Shown here piece by piece: positions 32,885-45,198 of a stretch of 64,000 nt of DNA. Each line of letters starts with the position of its first letter. Position 1 is the stretch's first letter. Position numbers and translations under genes: made by a program. The notes beneath the pieces were generated by a model. It ran no database searches. It was not told where the DNA came from and worked only from the letters and a program-made list of their open reading frames with translations. This DNA is from Avena insularis. Lineage: Eukaryota; Streptophyta; Magnoliopsida; Poales; Poaceae. Location: the NCBI GenBank assembly GCA_023614405.1, contig CM042689.1:327522305-327586304 (forward strand), given 5' to 3'.

Positions 32885-35800
32885 TGTCACATCCCAAGAT
32901 TTTCTAAATCTTGTAATGTGAAAAATAAATAAACAAAATAAATAATTGTTGAAAATCAGGGTGAAAAGAAACTTTTGTTTCTAAATGGAAACTTAAAATC
33001 CCATCTTGAACAAACTTTAATTAAAGTTTGAATCCAACAAAATCAAAATCAAGAGAAATGCATTCCTCAATGAATATATCTAGAAATTTAAACACTTGGA
33101 AAATAAATCCAAACCCTAAACCCTAATGGAATAAAAATCATTTCCAAGTTATCTCCAAGCCTATGTATTTGATACATATAAAAAATTTGTCAACAAACAT
33201 TTACAAAAGATCAAGAAAGAAAAATAGAAATATTATAAAGCCATAGAAATTGGTTTCACTTAATTTGGAGCCATGGCTAAAATCTTATGAATATAATAAG
33301 ATAAGGAAATTAAATTTCCAAACCTAATAAAGCACTTATCTAAAATCCATACCAAATGATGAGCAAATGATCCTAAAGGGATTTAAAAGGATAGCAAATA
33401 TTAAATAAGATTTTGCAAATTGGAATCACCAAGTTTGGATCTTTAAATAAAAAGATATGGATTTTATAAGATGAAGAAAGAAATATTAAATAAAGAATAT
33501 TTAAAGACCAAATTAAATCTTGGCCAAATTCTTAAACAAATGGAATGAATATAATCCAAATCCAAATAAAAATAAAAGGATAAAGAATCCTCCAAAATAA
33601 AATAAAATGGCATAAACCAAAATTCTATTTGAATAAAGACAAATCCAATTTTAAATGATTAATAAATCATATTAAAAAACTTTTCCAAATAATTCAAGAT
33701 GAATTATTTGACACCCTTTTTAATCAAATAAAACTTACTGAAAGGTTTTGGAAGGATTTAGAATTCAAATGGAAATTAAAAATATTATTAGATCTTGAAT
33801 GAATTAATACAAGGACCTACTTTAAATAATTAAAAAGGCACTAAAAGAATAAAGTTGTATTCCAAAAATTGACTTCAGATTATATTACTAATCAGTATTT
33901 AAACCTACACAAATCTTGGTTGAGGTTTGAATTCAAATGGATGTTTGAAATAATTAAACAAAAGCAAAACAGAATAAAAGGAATGTAAAAAGGAAAAAAC
34001 AATCAGAACAAGAAAAAATATTGAAAGAAGCAGCCCAGCCCAGCTAGCCCACTAAGAACATCAGCAGCCCACTCCTTCTACCTCATAGTGAAACGTTTTT
34101 CACACGCAGACAGACCCGCGCAGCCACTGACGAGTCGGCCCCACTCTCCCTCTCCCTCTCTCGCTGACACCCGGACCCGAGCCATGCTGGCATCATCTTC
34201 CTCTCGTGAAACCCGCCCCTCTCTTTCCTCCTCGCCGTTTCTGGCCGTTGAAGCCGGCGTCAATACGCTTTACTTCCTGCGTTACTCCACCCCGCGGCCA
34301 TGCTATCTTAAGCTCCTGCGTTCCCTCTCTCTTTCCCCCCAGTCGCCACCCCACCGGAGCCCCCAGGCTGTCCCCAAATTCTCCCTACACCGCACTCTGC
34401 TCCGGTGAGCTCCGACGGCAATTCCGGCCAGCCTCCTCCGCCACTCGCCTCCTCGAGCACACGAACGTGACCCCCAGGCCCTGGCGCACCTCTCTGCATC
34501 CTCAGCTAGTTCGCGCGTGCCCCCCAGCGTCGGCAACGACGATGACCAGCAGCGCCGCCGTCTGCTTTTTCTCCGACGAAGCCTCTAGGTAGTCTCTGAC
34601 CGTGCCGCCCCCTCTCTTTGATTCTCCCACACCCTCTACTCTCTTACGCGTCTAACGCACCCTTTGTTTTGCATTGGCGCGACCTATAGCCTCGCCCCTG
34701 TCGTCAACTGAGCGAGACGACACCGTCTGACTTCGGCGAGGAATTCCGACTGATCCCGTGCGCCCCTCGATAAACTGCAAGCACGTTGAGCTTCAGCATC
34801 ACTCCACGAACTCGGTGAGCACCTCCCTTCTCCCTCTCGCATCCTGTAGCATCGTCACCGCCACCGTCTGACCGCTCCGCCACCACCTGCCGCCGCCAGC
34901 GCCGCCCCTTGATGGCTAGCGTGCTGAGCGCCATTCGATCTTAATCTAGTGGCTAGGAAAGAAACTAAGCGAAGGGGTAAGTAGCAACCTGTGTCGTACG
35001 ATCAAGTTAAATCCTACGGTCTGAATCGCTCGATCCAACCGAAACGGTTCCGATGAATAGGAACTAGACACGTGGCATGGAATCTGTTTTAAAAACAGAA
35101 ACTTGTCTATTAGATGTTCCAATTTGAAAAATTCATAACTTTCAAACCACACGTTCAAATTTTGCAAATTTTATATCAATGGAATCAGCAAGACAAGCCC
35201 TAGCCAACCATGCCCTTTGTTTAGTAAAATGCTTCTGTTAAATTGTTTGTTTTTGCAGGAACTTGTGTATGCATGTTTAGGATATAAAAAATGTTCTAAA
35301 ATGATTTTGGGGATAAAATCTTTGGCAAATGGTTAATTTTGAACCTACTGACCCTAGAAATCAATTGGTGGTTTCAAAAATGTATTTGGTGAAGCAAACA
35401 ATTGAGTCTTTGATTTAAAACATTTCTAGCCAAATAAAAATGTTGATTATGGTTTAAAAATGATTTTGGAGGAAAACCTTTGAGAAATGTTCTGATTTAA
35501 ACTCTCTGACCCCAAACACCAAGTTTTATGATTTGCAAATTTATTTGGTGAACCCTATAAAAATTATTGCTTTGCTAAAGGCATTTTCAACCACATGAAA
35601 TAATGATTTGGTTTAAAAATGGTTTATAGATAGAATCTTTTGCAAATGGTTTTGCCACTTTATAAAATGACCATTAGATGTTTTCAAATGTTTATGAACC
35701 ATTAGAAACCACTTTTTCAAATAAAACAATCTTTGGCATGCTTGCATGCATTGTTTTGTTTCTATTATTTTATGTGATGTTTTGCTTGTATGGTAGATTG

Positions 35801-37162
35801 AAATTGTGCCTTGCTTGATTGAATTGTAGTGATTTGAAGAGTGTGATCATTGCAAAGAAGGAGTGAACTTATATTCTCTACCAAAAAGGCAAGTGATGCT
35901 TCATACTTTGTCCCATTATTTTCACTATGCATTAGTGATATTTCTAAGTAGGACTTGCATGGAATTTTTGCTAAGTATAAACTATGCCATGAGAAATCCT
36001 AGTAGATGAAACCTTAGTAGAAATTTCCTAAGTTAAGATTCCTACTACTATCATGCTTAGCTTAGCTAGTAGAAAACAAGGGTGGATTATATTTCATACT
36101 ATGGAATATTTCTAAGTCAAGGACTTATGTTTTGTTTAATAAAACAACTAAGTGAATGAATCACCTGGGTGGAATGGAAGGAATGGTTTGTGTTGAGTGG
36201 TTATGCAAGTCCAAGTATGTGGGAAAACTTGGGCATCACCAAGTCCAGTATACTGGGGAAAACTTGATATCTCACTTGTGGATGGCCACCCAGGAACAAA
36301 GAGATTTGAGATGTCAAATGTTGAGAAGCTTCAAGTGTAGCCACTTGGCATTATGGGCTCTTCCTGGATCATATAGGTTGCAATAACTTAGCCAAATGGA
36401 CAGTTGGTGGTAGGGGTTTGATAGGTTGGAACGCGTCCATTATGTTCTAAGGGAAGGCTTCTGAAAGATCTTGTCTTGGGAAACCAAGTCTTGTGGGGAA
36501 AGTGCACCACCTCTTAAGAGTGTAAAATATAAGTACTTAGCCATGTCCCTAGTAAAGGACAATTTAAGCATCAAGACATGGAAGCTATCAAGAATCTCCT
36601 CATCCAAATTTCCAAGTTAAAAACTTGTGGTTGAACAAGGGTTGAAGGATCACCAATTTCTATTGGGAGATGCCTTGGGTGATTTTGTCAAGTAAAAACT
36701 TAGTGTTTTCAAATGGTAAGGAAAATCTATTTTGAGAAATGCAAGCCTAAGCTCCACTTAGCCAAATACATATAGTTGATAGACTCCACTATACTACCAT
36801 AGTATCACTTGCCAATACAATTCAAATGTATTGACCCTTGTGGTTGTAACTTGTTATGTTGCAGGTTTGTTTGATATTAGTGAAGTTTAATGATTAGGAT
36901 TACAAGTCTACAACCAACATGTCTGCCTGTGGCACTTTGAAGATGAAGGACCCCATGCTATTGTTATATTCTGTTGCATTGTAACGAGATAGCCAAATGA
37001 GCTATGTAAGATGTAATAAATTATTATATTCCTGGTTATAAAGTTGTATTATGACCTTTGTTTCTTGATATTACATCTTAAATGTGGATGGTAGCTATTG
37101 ATCCAGGGACTAGCATTGTAAACACAGGGATCTCTACCTTATTAAAGGTTGGGAACCTTACA
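32885..37162 (+). mobile_element. Solo LTR related to the 17669 element, 4,278 bp
   Basis: TGTCACATCCCAAGATTTTC to GGAACCTTACA with perfect TATGC duplications (32880-32884, 37163-37167). It aligns with the 17669/26921 LTRs at both ends and in the interior, for example around GTTGCAGGTTTGTTTGAT and GTGGCACTTTGAAGATGAAG, but is clearly diverged. The GC-rich leader block is at 34020-34930. The internal region has been lost by recombination. Short frames in the GC-rich block are not genes. Confidence 0.93.
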
Positions 37163-37184
37163 TATGCATACATGTAATAGAACT

Positions 37185-37770
37185 TATTAACATGACAATA
37201 AACTAGCCTACATAACACATAGAAATGTCGCACTTTAGCCTTGCTTGGCGTCAGATTGTCAGTGTTGGATCCTTTATGATCTTTTTGCATGACCCATTCG
37301 AGCGCTCGGAAATAATAGCATCTACGAGTTAGTGTTGCGGGATTAATACCGATAGTGTGAGAATGTAAAAAAGGAAATAATAGTGAAAAACTTATGATTT
37401 GGATAAGAACTACCAGATGTGGGCGCAAACAAAATGGCAATTGCATGCAGGATATTGAGCAACATTCTAACGCTTTCGTAGCTTATGAGTACCAAAAATT
37501 AGCAAACGGGCAAGAGAAATTACCGTTGTGCGATGGGGCGGGTTGGACAGGCAAGAGGACAGCGGGGGCGGTGGCTGGGCATTTTGAGGTGGATCTGGTA
37601 CGTTGGGCGGTGAGATGCTCCCATGTGGAAGAGAGTGCCAGCGGTGAAGGCGCTCCAGTGTGGAAGAGAGGGCTGGCAATGAAGCAGCTGGAGGAAGGTG
37701 GAGGTCAGAGGGGAGTGGGCAGCAAAGAGGCGATGGGTGGATATAGGTGGGATGATGCACATTTACCACC
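37185..37770 (-). pseudogene. Minus-strand coding-like remnant, 5' part of the split gene
   Basis: Upstream, in the minus sense, of the solo LTR, a frame from 37446 reads INPATLTRRCYYFRALEWVM and then NTDNLTPSKAKVRHFYVL. A GC-rich, Pro/Ser/His-rich frame starts at 37769 (MVNVHHPTYIHPSPL). Together with 31722-32603 this could be one gene of several exons split by the LTR insertion. I do not recognise the protein, and the exon limits are uncertain. Confidence 0.3.
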
Positions 37771-38387
37771 TATACCCCTCTATTATTGCAGTGCTTCTCT
37801 GGTCCTTGTTTCATGTCCAGGGATGGAAGAAGAGGAATTTTGCATTCGCAAAAAATGGGGTAGGATTTTTTAATAGATGGGCGGGATGTTTTGACACTGT
37901 GTGGAAATTTTGAGGTTGGAGATTCTGACGTACGCTACTCCAACAAGGCCGCTCCTCACGCGCTGGACCTGTCTAGACCCACACGGCAACAACATCATGT
38001 TTACCATCATTTAAATGAGTTTCCACATATTTGCCAAAATTGATAAACATTATATTTTGAAGGCTTTCAAACACAATAACCAAGGTCATGGCCATATCTC
38101 TGCCATAGTTTATGATAACATGTCCATATTTGGTTAATCAGTGCATCTTGGAATTTCAAGCAATGTTTACAAAAGGAGATTCCAGATTTGATTGATCTTT
38201 TAATTCCCTCCTTGGGTCAGGGTCATTTAGGGTCTTGGGTTTTAGGGTTTTGGGTTTAGGGATTTTTCAATAAATGTTCAAGCTTTATGCTTATATTTGT
38301 GGAATAGAATAGTGTTACCGCAATTTAATGTAAGTATCTCAAATTTTGATCTATAATTTCATGATACCTACTTGGTTAGGGTTTATG
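37771..38387. other. Intergenic remnant
   Basis: No gene is recognised. At about 38226-38262 there are degenerate TTTAGGG phrases (TTTAGGGTCTTGGG, TTTTAGGGTTTTGGG, TTTAGGG), similar to plant telomere repeats but too few and too irregular to be a true telomeric array. The right end of the CACTA element should lie in or before this stretch but was not found. Confidence 0.4.
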
Positions 38388-38802
38388 GGTCAATTGAGGA
38401 TGTAGTCCTTGAGTTCATCATCATCAACTTTCTTCCCTGCAGCGATAAGCTTAGAGGCGAAGCCCTTCATCTTGGTAAGATATTGAATGGGTGGTCAGAT
38501 CAAGTTTCTTGTATTGGTGAGAGCTCCACGAAGAGAAGAGATCCTAGCTTTGGATTGTGTGGAGTATAGGGCATTGAGAGCACTCCAAACATCCGCAATG
38601 TGCTCAAGTCCAAAGACCTCGATAAGCACATTATCAGAGAGGGAATTCACAAGGAACCCCACAACCTGCTAATCCTTCGGAATCCATGCATCATGGGAAA
38701 GATTGGGAATAGTGATTTTCTTGTTGTTGTCGTCCTCTGCCTCCAATAGCTCGGGAGGCGCCTTTTCGGTGCCCTCTAGGAGATCTATGGCACGGGCACT
38801 GC
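38388..38802 (-). pseudogene. Ty1/copia gag relic
   Basis: The minus-strand translation contains HDAWIPKD, a TAG, QVVGFLVNSLSDNVLIEVFG, then VWSALNALYSTQSKAR and KMKGFASKLIAAGKKVDDDE ending near LKDYILN. This order matches the copia-type gag domain (UBN2/Retrotran_gag_2 type). The frame has a stop where Gln is usual (D-Q-Q-V), a break near 38520 and a stop after LKDYILN. The upstream half is cut off at 38803 by the insertion of the minus-strand LTR element and is not found beyond it. Confidence 0.7.
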
Positions 38803-39343
38803 TGACGAGGTTTAATCTCGTCAATGCCCATTGTTATGAGCTTGGGTTTGGAGAAGATGGGGATGCTGGAGATCACGGAACGGTTAGTAAACAAGCAACA
38901 CGGGGGCACAAGGTTTACCCAGGTTCAGGCCCCCGAAGGGAAAACCCTACTCCTGCTTGTCTGCTCTTGATTACGGCGGAATCGAAAGTTACAAGGGTGC
39001 GCAGATGCAATCTGGCGTGAAGGTGTGTATGCGGTGGTATGCGAAGTTGGTCTAGATCTGTAGATATGTCTATTGTGTACATGCCCTCCTCGTTGGACCC
39101 TCCTAGCCTTTATATATGGGAAGGCTAGGTCTCAGGTACCGATACGAGTTGGTTACAAGTTGTATTTAAACTCTAGTCTTGAGGTTTCCTTGTCTTGTAC
39201 GCTTGAGAGTCCGTGTCCACATGGGCTTCATATCAGCCGAACCGTCATAGGCGTCATGGACCCTAGCGGGTCGTCGAGTGGCCCTTCCATCGGGCTGGAC
39301 CAGGTAAACTAACATCGGGTACCCGTAGGGCATATCCATGTCA
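38803..39343 (-). repeat. 3' LTR of the minus-strand Tat-type copy, 541 bp
   Basis: Read on the minus strand: TGACATGGATATGCCCTACG to CCTCGTCA. Its length equals that of the 59020-59560 LTR. A TATA box (ATATATAAAGG, plus coordinates about 39107-39117) lies in the middle. Near its end is the same U5 palindrome (GACGAGATT/AACCTCGTC) and the ATGGGCATTGACGAG start context. Confidence 0.9.
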
Positions 39344-41817
39344 GTAGCCCCCGAGTGTCCATCCGAAACATAGATTTGGGTGGATATTAGTTGTTTTGAA
39401 CCTTCCATTTGGATGTCGGAGTCGAAAGTTGTGTCGAGTGTGAAGCACTTCACCCGAAAGTTCATCGGGTCAGCTAAATTTGTTCGGTTGTTGTAAAGGA
39501 GTCAACATTACGGACGTAGTCAACACAATGGACTATAGGGTGCGCGACCAACGCTCCCTATGGGAGTAGCCCCCGAGTGTCTGTTCCAGTCGTAGACTCG
39601 AGCAGAAACTTATAGTCGTCGGTTGCGTGATACGATGATCCGGAAGTTCTTCGGATGACCTTGCAGATATCCTGAATGCCTTCATTTTTTCAAGTGCGCG
39701 ACCAACGCTCCCTATGGGAGTATCCCCCGATTCCTCAGTCGAATCGTTGATTCGAGTGAGGAATCAAAGCGTGCCACTCGAAGATCTTCTGTGTGCACAA
39801 CCAGCGCTCCAGTTTATAGTAGCCCCTGAGTGTCTGGCGGAGTCGTAGACTCGGGCCGAGACTCGAGTCTTGTGTCGTGCAGTTTTAGTCGCCAATCTCG
39901 TGGGCGTACCACTGACCCGGAAGTACATCAGGTGCGCGACCAGCGCTCCTGATAGGAGTAGCCTCCCGAGTGTCTAGTCAAGTCGTAGACTCGAGTGGAG
40001 ACTCATGCGAGGAGAAACCACTGACCCGGAAGTGCATCGAGTCAGCGTCTCACACATAAGGATACAGGAGTCGGCGATGTAGTCGGAGGACGTGGTGGAG
40101 CCGTGCGACGTTTAGCCGGAAGGACTTGACGTTGCGGATGAATTCGACGATGTTTCTTTGGTCGGGTGCGCGGCCTGCGCCGCTTTTGTCGATGATTGAT
40201 GTGGTCATCTGAGGAATACGTCGACTCCGTTAAAGGACCTGAAACAATAGCGCGGTGTAGTTCGACGTCCCTGTAGGCTGCAGAAAACATGCAAACTTGT
40301 GAAGTACTTGTATCTTGTAAAGAATATTTGCCTTTCGGCTTGTACAGTAAGATTCTGGTGCCGATCGAGTCGACACCGTTGCACTGTATGCTAGGCCTTT
40401 TCGTTAGCCTGATTACCCTTAGTCTCAGTACCTTGCCGAGGCACTCGGAGTTTAAGGATTCGACGATCAGGCAGAATCAGCTACTCGGGCTGTCGCGTTC
40501 GAGGTGCTCGAGTGCGTGGAGTCGATGGCACATTAGGTTACTCGAAGAGGGCGCAGCCCCCGAGTATTTCAAGTGCAAGTTAAAAAGTAAATTAGATCTA
40601 AGTAGAGGGAAACTTAGCTTTGTTGGTTATCGTGGCGAAGTTGACACGGTAGCGGGTCACGCGACAGACGTAGTTGACACAGCGGACCACTGTTGTAGCA
40701 GCGACGGGTTCCTGGGGTCAATGGCGGTAGTGAGTTCTGCATCCGAAGATTGTCGCAATCAAAGACCACACTGGGTCGCGTGACGAAGTCGAAGGAGCCC
40801 TAGGTCACTGCAGCCGAAGACAGCAGTGGGTCCCACGACGGAGTCGAAGAATCCTCCGGGTCGCTAGAGTCGCAGACCGCAGGTCGTCAGATCCGAAGAA
40901 CGTAGGGGGTGGCACGACGGTATCGGCGCGGCCCCCGGGCATAAATTCCACATTGTCATACGGAGCCGGCAGCAAACGGTTTTGTAGCTAGACTAGGAAG
41001 GCATCGGATCGTTGGTCAACGTATGATTCCGGTCATGAGACTAATTACGAGCAATAGATTTTTGGCTTCTTGGCTGTCGAGTCTAGAAAGTACTAGCCTG
41101 ATCCACGAGGCCACACTTCATCTTTGTCACCATGAGCCTAGCTCACGTCGTGTTGTGTGGTACACGAATTCTGGTCTAGTCGTGCATGCTTGCCCGATGG
41201 AGTTTGTCTGCCATGAGAGCTGCCGCCAAGACTAATTTGATTCGATTTTCTCTCTCTTGTTGGAACAGGTCCACGTGAGGGAGTATCATACGGTCGGTCT
41301 TGGAATTTGGGGCCAATTGATCGATTGAAGCTTATTCCTTTTCTCTTCACCTAGAGAAATTAGTTCCTTCCCTTGGTGATTCCGGTGTGAACCAGATTTG
41401 GATGAGCTGACATGAGTTAACATGAATCTGATCCCGTCGAGAACCTCCTTTTTCCTTTTCTTTCCTTCCGCATGTAGATTTAGCTTGTTCTGAAGTTGAA
41501 GCTGATATGGTCAACAATCGTGAGCAACACCACGGCCTGTTAGCTTGTCGATCTGCCGCCTTTGCCTAATAGTGTTATGAAGATCAGCCGGCTGGTCGGC
41601 GCCGCTGCCTATCAATGGGATTAATAATTGTTCCGGCAACCACGCGCAGGGAGTAGCCGTGATGTGTAGACTCACGTCTGTTGGTGTACATGAAGTCGGC
41701 TATCATGAATTTATGAACATGAACGCGCTGAAATGGATGAATAGTCAGATGCGATCTGGCCATTGAAGATCGTTACGATCTTGTGTAGACGACAGGTTGT
41801 AGATTGCTGGTGATGGG
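38803..41817 (-). mobile_element. Coding-less Tat-type relative, minus strand, 5' truncated
   Basis: The minus-strand 3' LTR (39343 down to 38803) is preceded by a GGGGGCTAC primer tract and an interior extending up to 41817. There homology to the plus-strand copy at 59020-62103 stops at the point corresponding to about 59611, where the 41818 element begins. The interior has no gag-pol frame. The long plus-strand frame at 40289-40783 is antisense and is broken in the other copy, so I reject it as a gene. Sampled identity to the other copy is about 95% (roughly ten differences in 240 bp near 41020-41270). Confidence 0.88.
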
Positions 41818-44800
41818 TGTGAAACCCCCGGGATCAGGGCTAAACAAATCCCAGGCCTTCGTCTGACATAAGCTTAACCTTGAACTTGAGAATATCCGGT
41901 GAAAAATCGGTAACACAACAGTGACCCTATGACACAAAATTTATTACAGCAAGCTCATAACTGAGCAGAGAACCAAATTATTACAAGCAGAGGTCACTGA
42001 CCACAAACATCAAACAACGGAAGGCAAATTGTGCTATTAAGTATAGCAAACTTAACAAATGGACTAAGAGGCCTAAAGCATAACGATGACGTCCCAGCCC
42101 ATAGATTCCAGGCTGCCGACCAGGAACCCCAAGCTACTCGTCGATGTCGATGTAGTACGGAACTCATCTTCAGGTGAACGCTTACTCTTCCAAAGGTATC
42201 AACAAAGTAAGGGTGAGTACAGGGTGTACTCCGTAAGTCTTATGGCTGGTGGAGTTGTTTTGCATAAAGCCATCCTTTGTTTATAAAACAAGAGAGAGAA
42301 GAAGCTCGTCTAATCAGAGTATTTTAAAATGGGATAAGAGAGCGACATCTCCAAAGTATTGATCATCATCTTTTGATATCCACCAATCATCATCATCTAC
42401 CAACTAGGATCACCCCCTCGTACCCATGAGGAAGCATCCTTAAGCACATGTTGATCTACCAAATTTTATGATTAGGTTAAAGTTCTCTATGATCTTAGAA
42501 TCTGGTCAGCAAGCGTTCATAATCGTGAACATGGCTTTTCGAAAAGATTTAATCCTGTAGGGGTATACAACTTTACCCACACGTACCAACCGACTCTTAA
42601 TGCCAGATCATTAGCCCTCTTCCTTGGAAGGCTGGCAGAGGGTGTGGTTGGCCACGATCTTTACCTTGCTTTCGCCGAGACCATGAGTCACGCAATAAGT
42701 ATGGTTCCGTCGTAACGGGTCAAATCCCAAAGTCGGTACTTAAAGATGTGAGGCGAGGTTGGTTTACCAGGGGCGCCATCAACCCCAAGCAACCCGGTCT
42801 ATGCTTCCCTACCTGTATGAATGCACCTCCTTCACCTCATTCTTTCGAAAACATTTTCAATGCGTATGTCAAATGGAACGCCCGAACTATGTGACTCATG
42901 GAATCTACTAGGCAAGTTAATCAGGCGAGGGATTCCCAAGCCCCATGTGGCTGTAGGCTCGTCTCGGTTCCAAAGGCAAGAACTCGGTTCCTAGCGGTGG
43001 CGAGCATGGGAATAGAAAAAACACATCCCAACGTGGCCTCCCATACAAGCCTTAGCATGTTTATTCTCATATCACCTCTGATATCATCTCATCATGTTCT
43101 CCTGTCATACTAGATTATCTGCATCTGATACATCATCTGGATGAACCAGACTCAACAGCTATGCATGGCTAAGCAGGACACGGATATAAGCTCTAGCAGT
43201 GCACACAAGCCAAACCTAGTTATGCTAGGAGCAATGGATCAGGTAATATAAGCTCAGAGGGAGTAATCCAACAGATAGGATACTCTATCTATCGATAAAA
43301 GACCACAGTAGAATCGTATGCATCATGGTAGGAATTGAAATACTTTCGTAAACATAGGGTTGTATCATGGTGGGGCTTTGCTTGCCTTTGCCAGTTGATA
43401 ATTAGTAAACAGATCTTCGGAAGCTTGTACTTGACTTGGTTACAGTTGGTCAAGTATTGTTCGTCGATCTTCGAACTTCGACAATGTTGACCTCGGCTTC
43501 AATCTCGATCTCGATCTCGTATTCTACCGGGAAGAACCAAACACCGGAAAGAGAGGGGAAACAATCAACAATGGCATCGATGCAATTCTCAAACAAGGAT
43601 GATGATATGACAAGTTAAATTGTATTGAAAAGTAACCCTAAGGCATGCTCGACAAATTAAACGGGGTTGCGAGGGGTACAAACCCTAACTCGGGAAAACT
43701 CCAGAGTATATGAGAGGGGTTACTATGTTATTCTAATTGTACTTGTCATTTTAGTTGTTTATCAATGCATGATGATAGCTTAAATAGCTAGGTTTCATTT
43801 TTCTGAACATTTTGATATATTATACATATTTTTCTGACTTATAAATAAAAACATATTAAATTTACAAGATTAAAACAGTTTCTGGAATTATTAAAACTAT
43901 TTAAAATTGAATTATTGCGTCAATATGACATCAGTAAAGGGTTGGGTTTATTTTTACCGAGACAGAACCTAGCCACTATGACTGACTGCTGGGCCCTAGG
44001 CCACATCAGCAAGCCACCGTGGCGGTCAAAGGTCAGCGAGCCCATGGGCCACGTCAGCGTGACGCCAGGGTGACATCATCTCGGCGGCCACCGCCAGATG
44101 GTTGCCGGAGACGGCGGATGAGAGCGCGCGGGGCCTCGAGGAGGGGTGTGTTGGATGCAGCTCTACGCGGGCGACCTCAACGTGGCGGCACCGCTCGCGT
44201 TTGGTTGCCGGAGCAGCGAGCGCGACGGCACTCGACAGGGGGACTTGCAGGCAACCATCGGCGGAGCAAAACAGGAAGCGGTGAAGGAACCAGAGGCACC
44301 AGGAGGATCGTGAGCTCACCAGGAGCACGGTAGAGGGGTAGGCGGCACGAGACGAGCTCGGACGACGTCGGAATTAGCGTCGAAGAGCGGCGGTAAGTGT
44401 CGGAGACGAGGTGTCGATTGAGGCGATTGGAAGCTCACCGGCTTGCGCTACTAGGGGTGAAAGGACGAGGTGGACGAGTCGGTTCATGTGGTGGTCTCAG
44501 AACAGCGAGGGAACTCTGGGAACGACGGCGACGGAAGACTCTGGCCGGAGCTAGGGTTCAGCACAGAGGAAGCAGCAGGGAAAGAGAGAGAGGGTGTTGG
44601 AGCGAGTGCGAGGAAGAGGGGAAGATGACCATGTCACGGTGCTCTTATCCGTTCCTGCGGGGCTTGACGGACGGCGGCGAGGAAGCGGTGGAGATCGGCA
44701 ATGGCCTTGATCCCGAGCTGCCGGTTCAGATGAGGAAGAAGAAAGAAGAGACACGTCGAAGAGGTACGGGCCGCTTCTGGACTGCGGTTGGGCTGAGGTG

Positions 44801-45198
44801 GGTCGCGGCTGTACGCGCTAAGCGGCAGATAGAGGGAAGAGGGGAGAGGTGGGTTGCGGCCTAGCTGCTCTTTTTTATTTGCAAAACACTTTTTTATTTC
44901 TGTTTTCATTACTTCTTTTGTAATTCCATTTTGAATCTGTTTTGAGTAATTCAAAATACCAGAGGGTTTGTAAAATAACTATATTAATGTGGGGCCCTTA
45001 TAATCCATTTGGGCTCCATAATTTTTTTGTAGATTTCAAAATTCAAAACATTTTTGAATGGATTTGCAAATAGAAAGAGAAGCATTAGGGTTTAGGTTTT
45101 TGCATTTCTATTTTATTCAATGCATTTTTAAGAGATGATGCTTATGCAATGCACAATCAAAACCCTAATATATAATTATCTAAAAGTGGGGTGTTACA
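41818..45198 (-). repeat. 3' LTR of the minus-strand element, 3,381 bp
   Basis: Plus strand TGTGAAACCCCCGGGATCAG to GGGGTGTTACA; sense is minus (TGTAACACCCC...). The GC-rich block at 43980-44870 would be its promoter and leader region. Open frames there on both strands (for example plus 44397-44864) are typical of GC-rich LTR DNA and not called. Confidence 0.88.

Noticed and set aside
34088..34592. Ser/Pro-rich plus-strand frames in the second solo LTR
   Set aside because: GC-rich LTR leader with frames on both strands and no family; the related LTRs at 22234 and 28029 do not share the same peptide.
37394..37873. 159-residue plus-strand frame
   Set aside because: Antisense to the minus-strand coding-like remnant and without recognisable motifs.
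38226..38262. Possible interstitial telomere repeat
   Set aside because: Only a few irregular TTTAGGG-like phrases in a T/G-rich stretch; no tandem array.
40289..40783. 164-residue plus-strand open frame
   Set aside because: It is antisense to the minus-strand Tat-type relative, and the equivalent frame in the 59020 copy is broken to under 100 residues. No protein family is visible.
44397..44864. 155-residue plus-strand frame
   Set aside because: GC-rich part of the minus-strand element's LTR, with overlapping frames on both strands; Arg/Gly-rich composition artefact.
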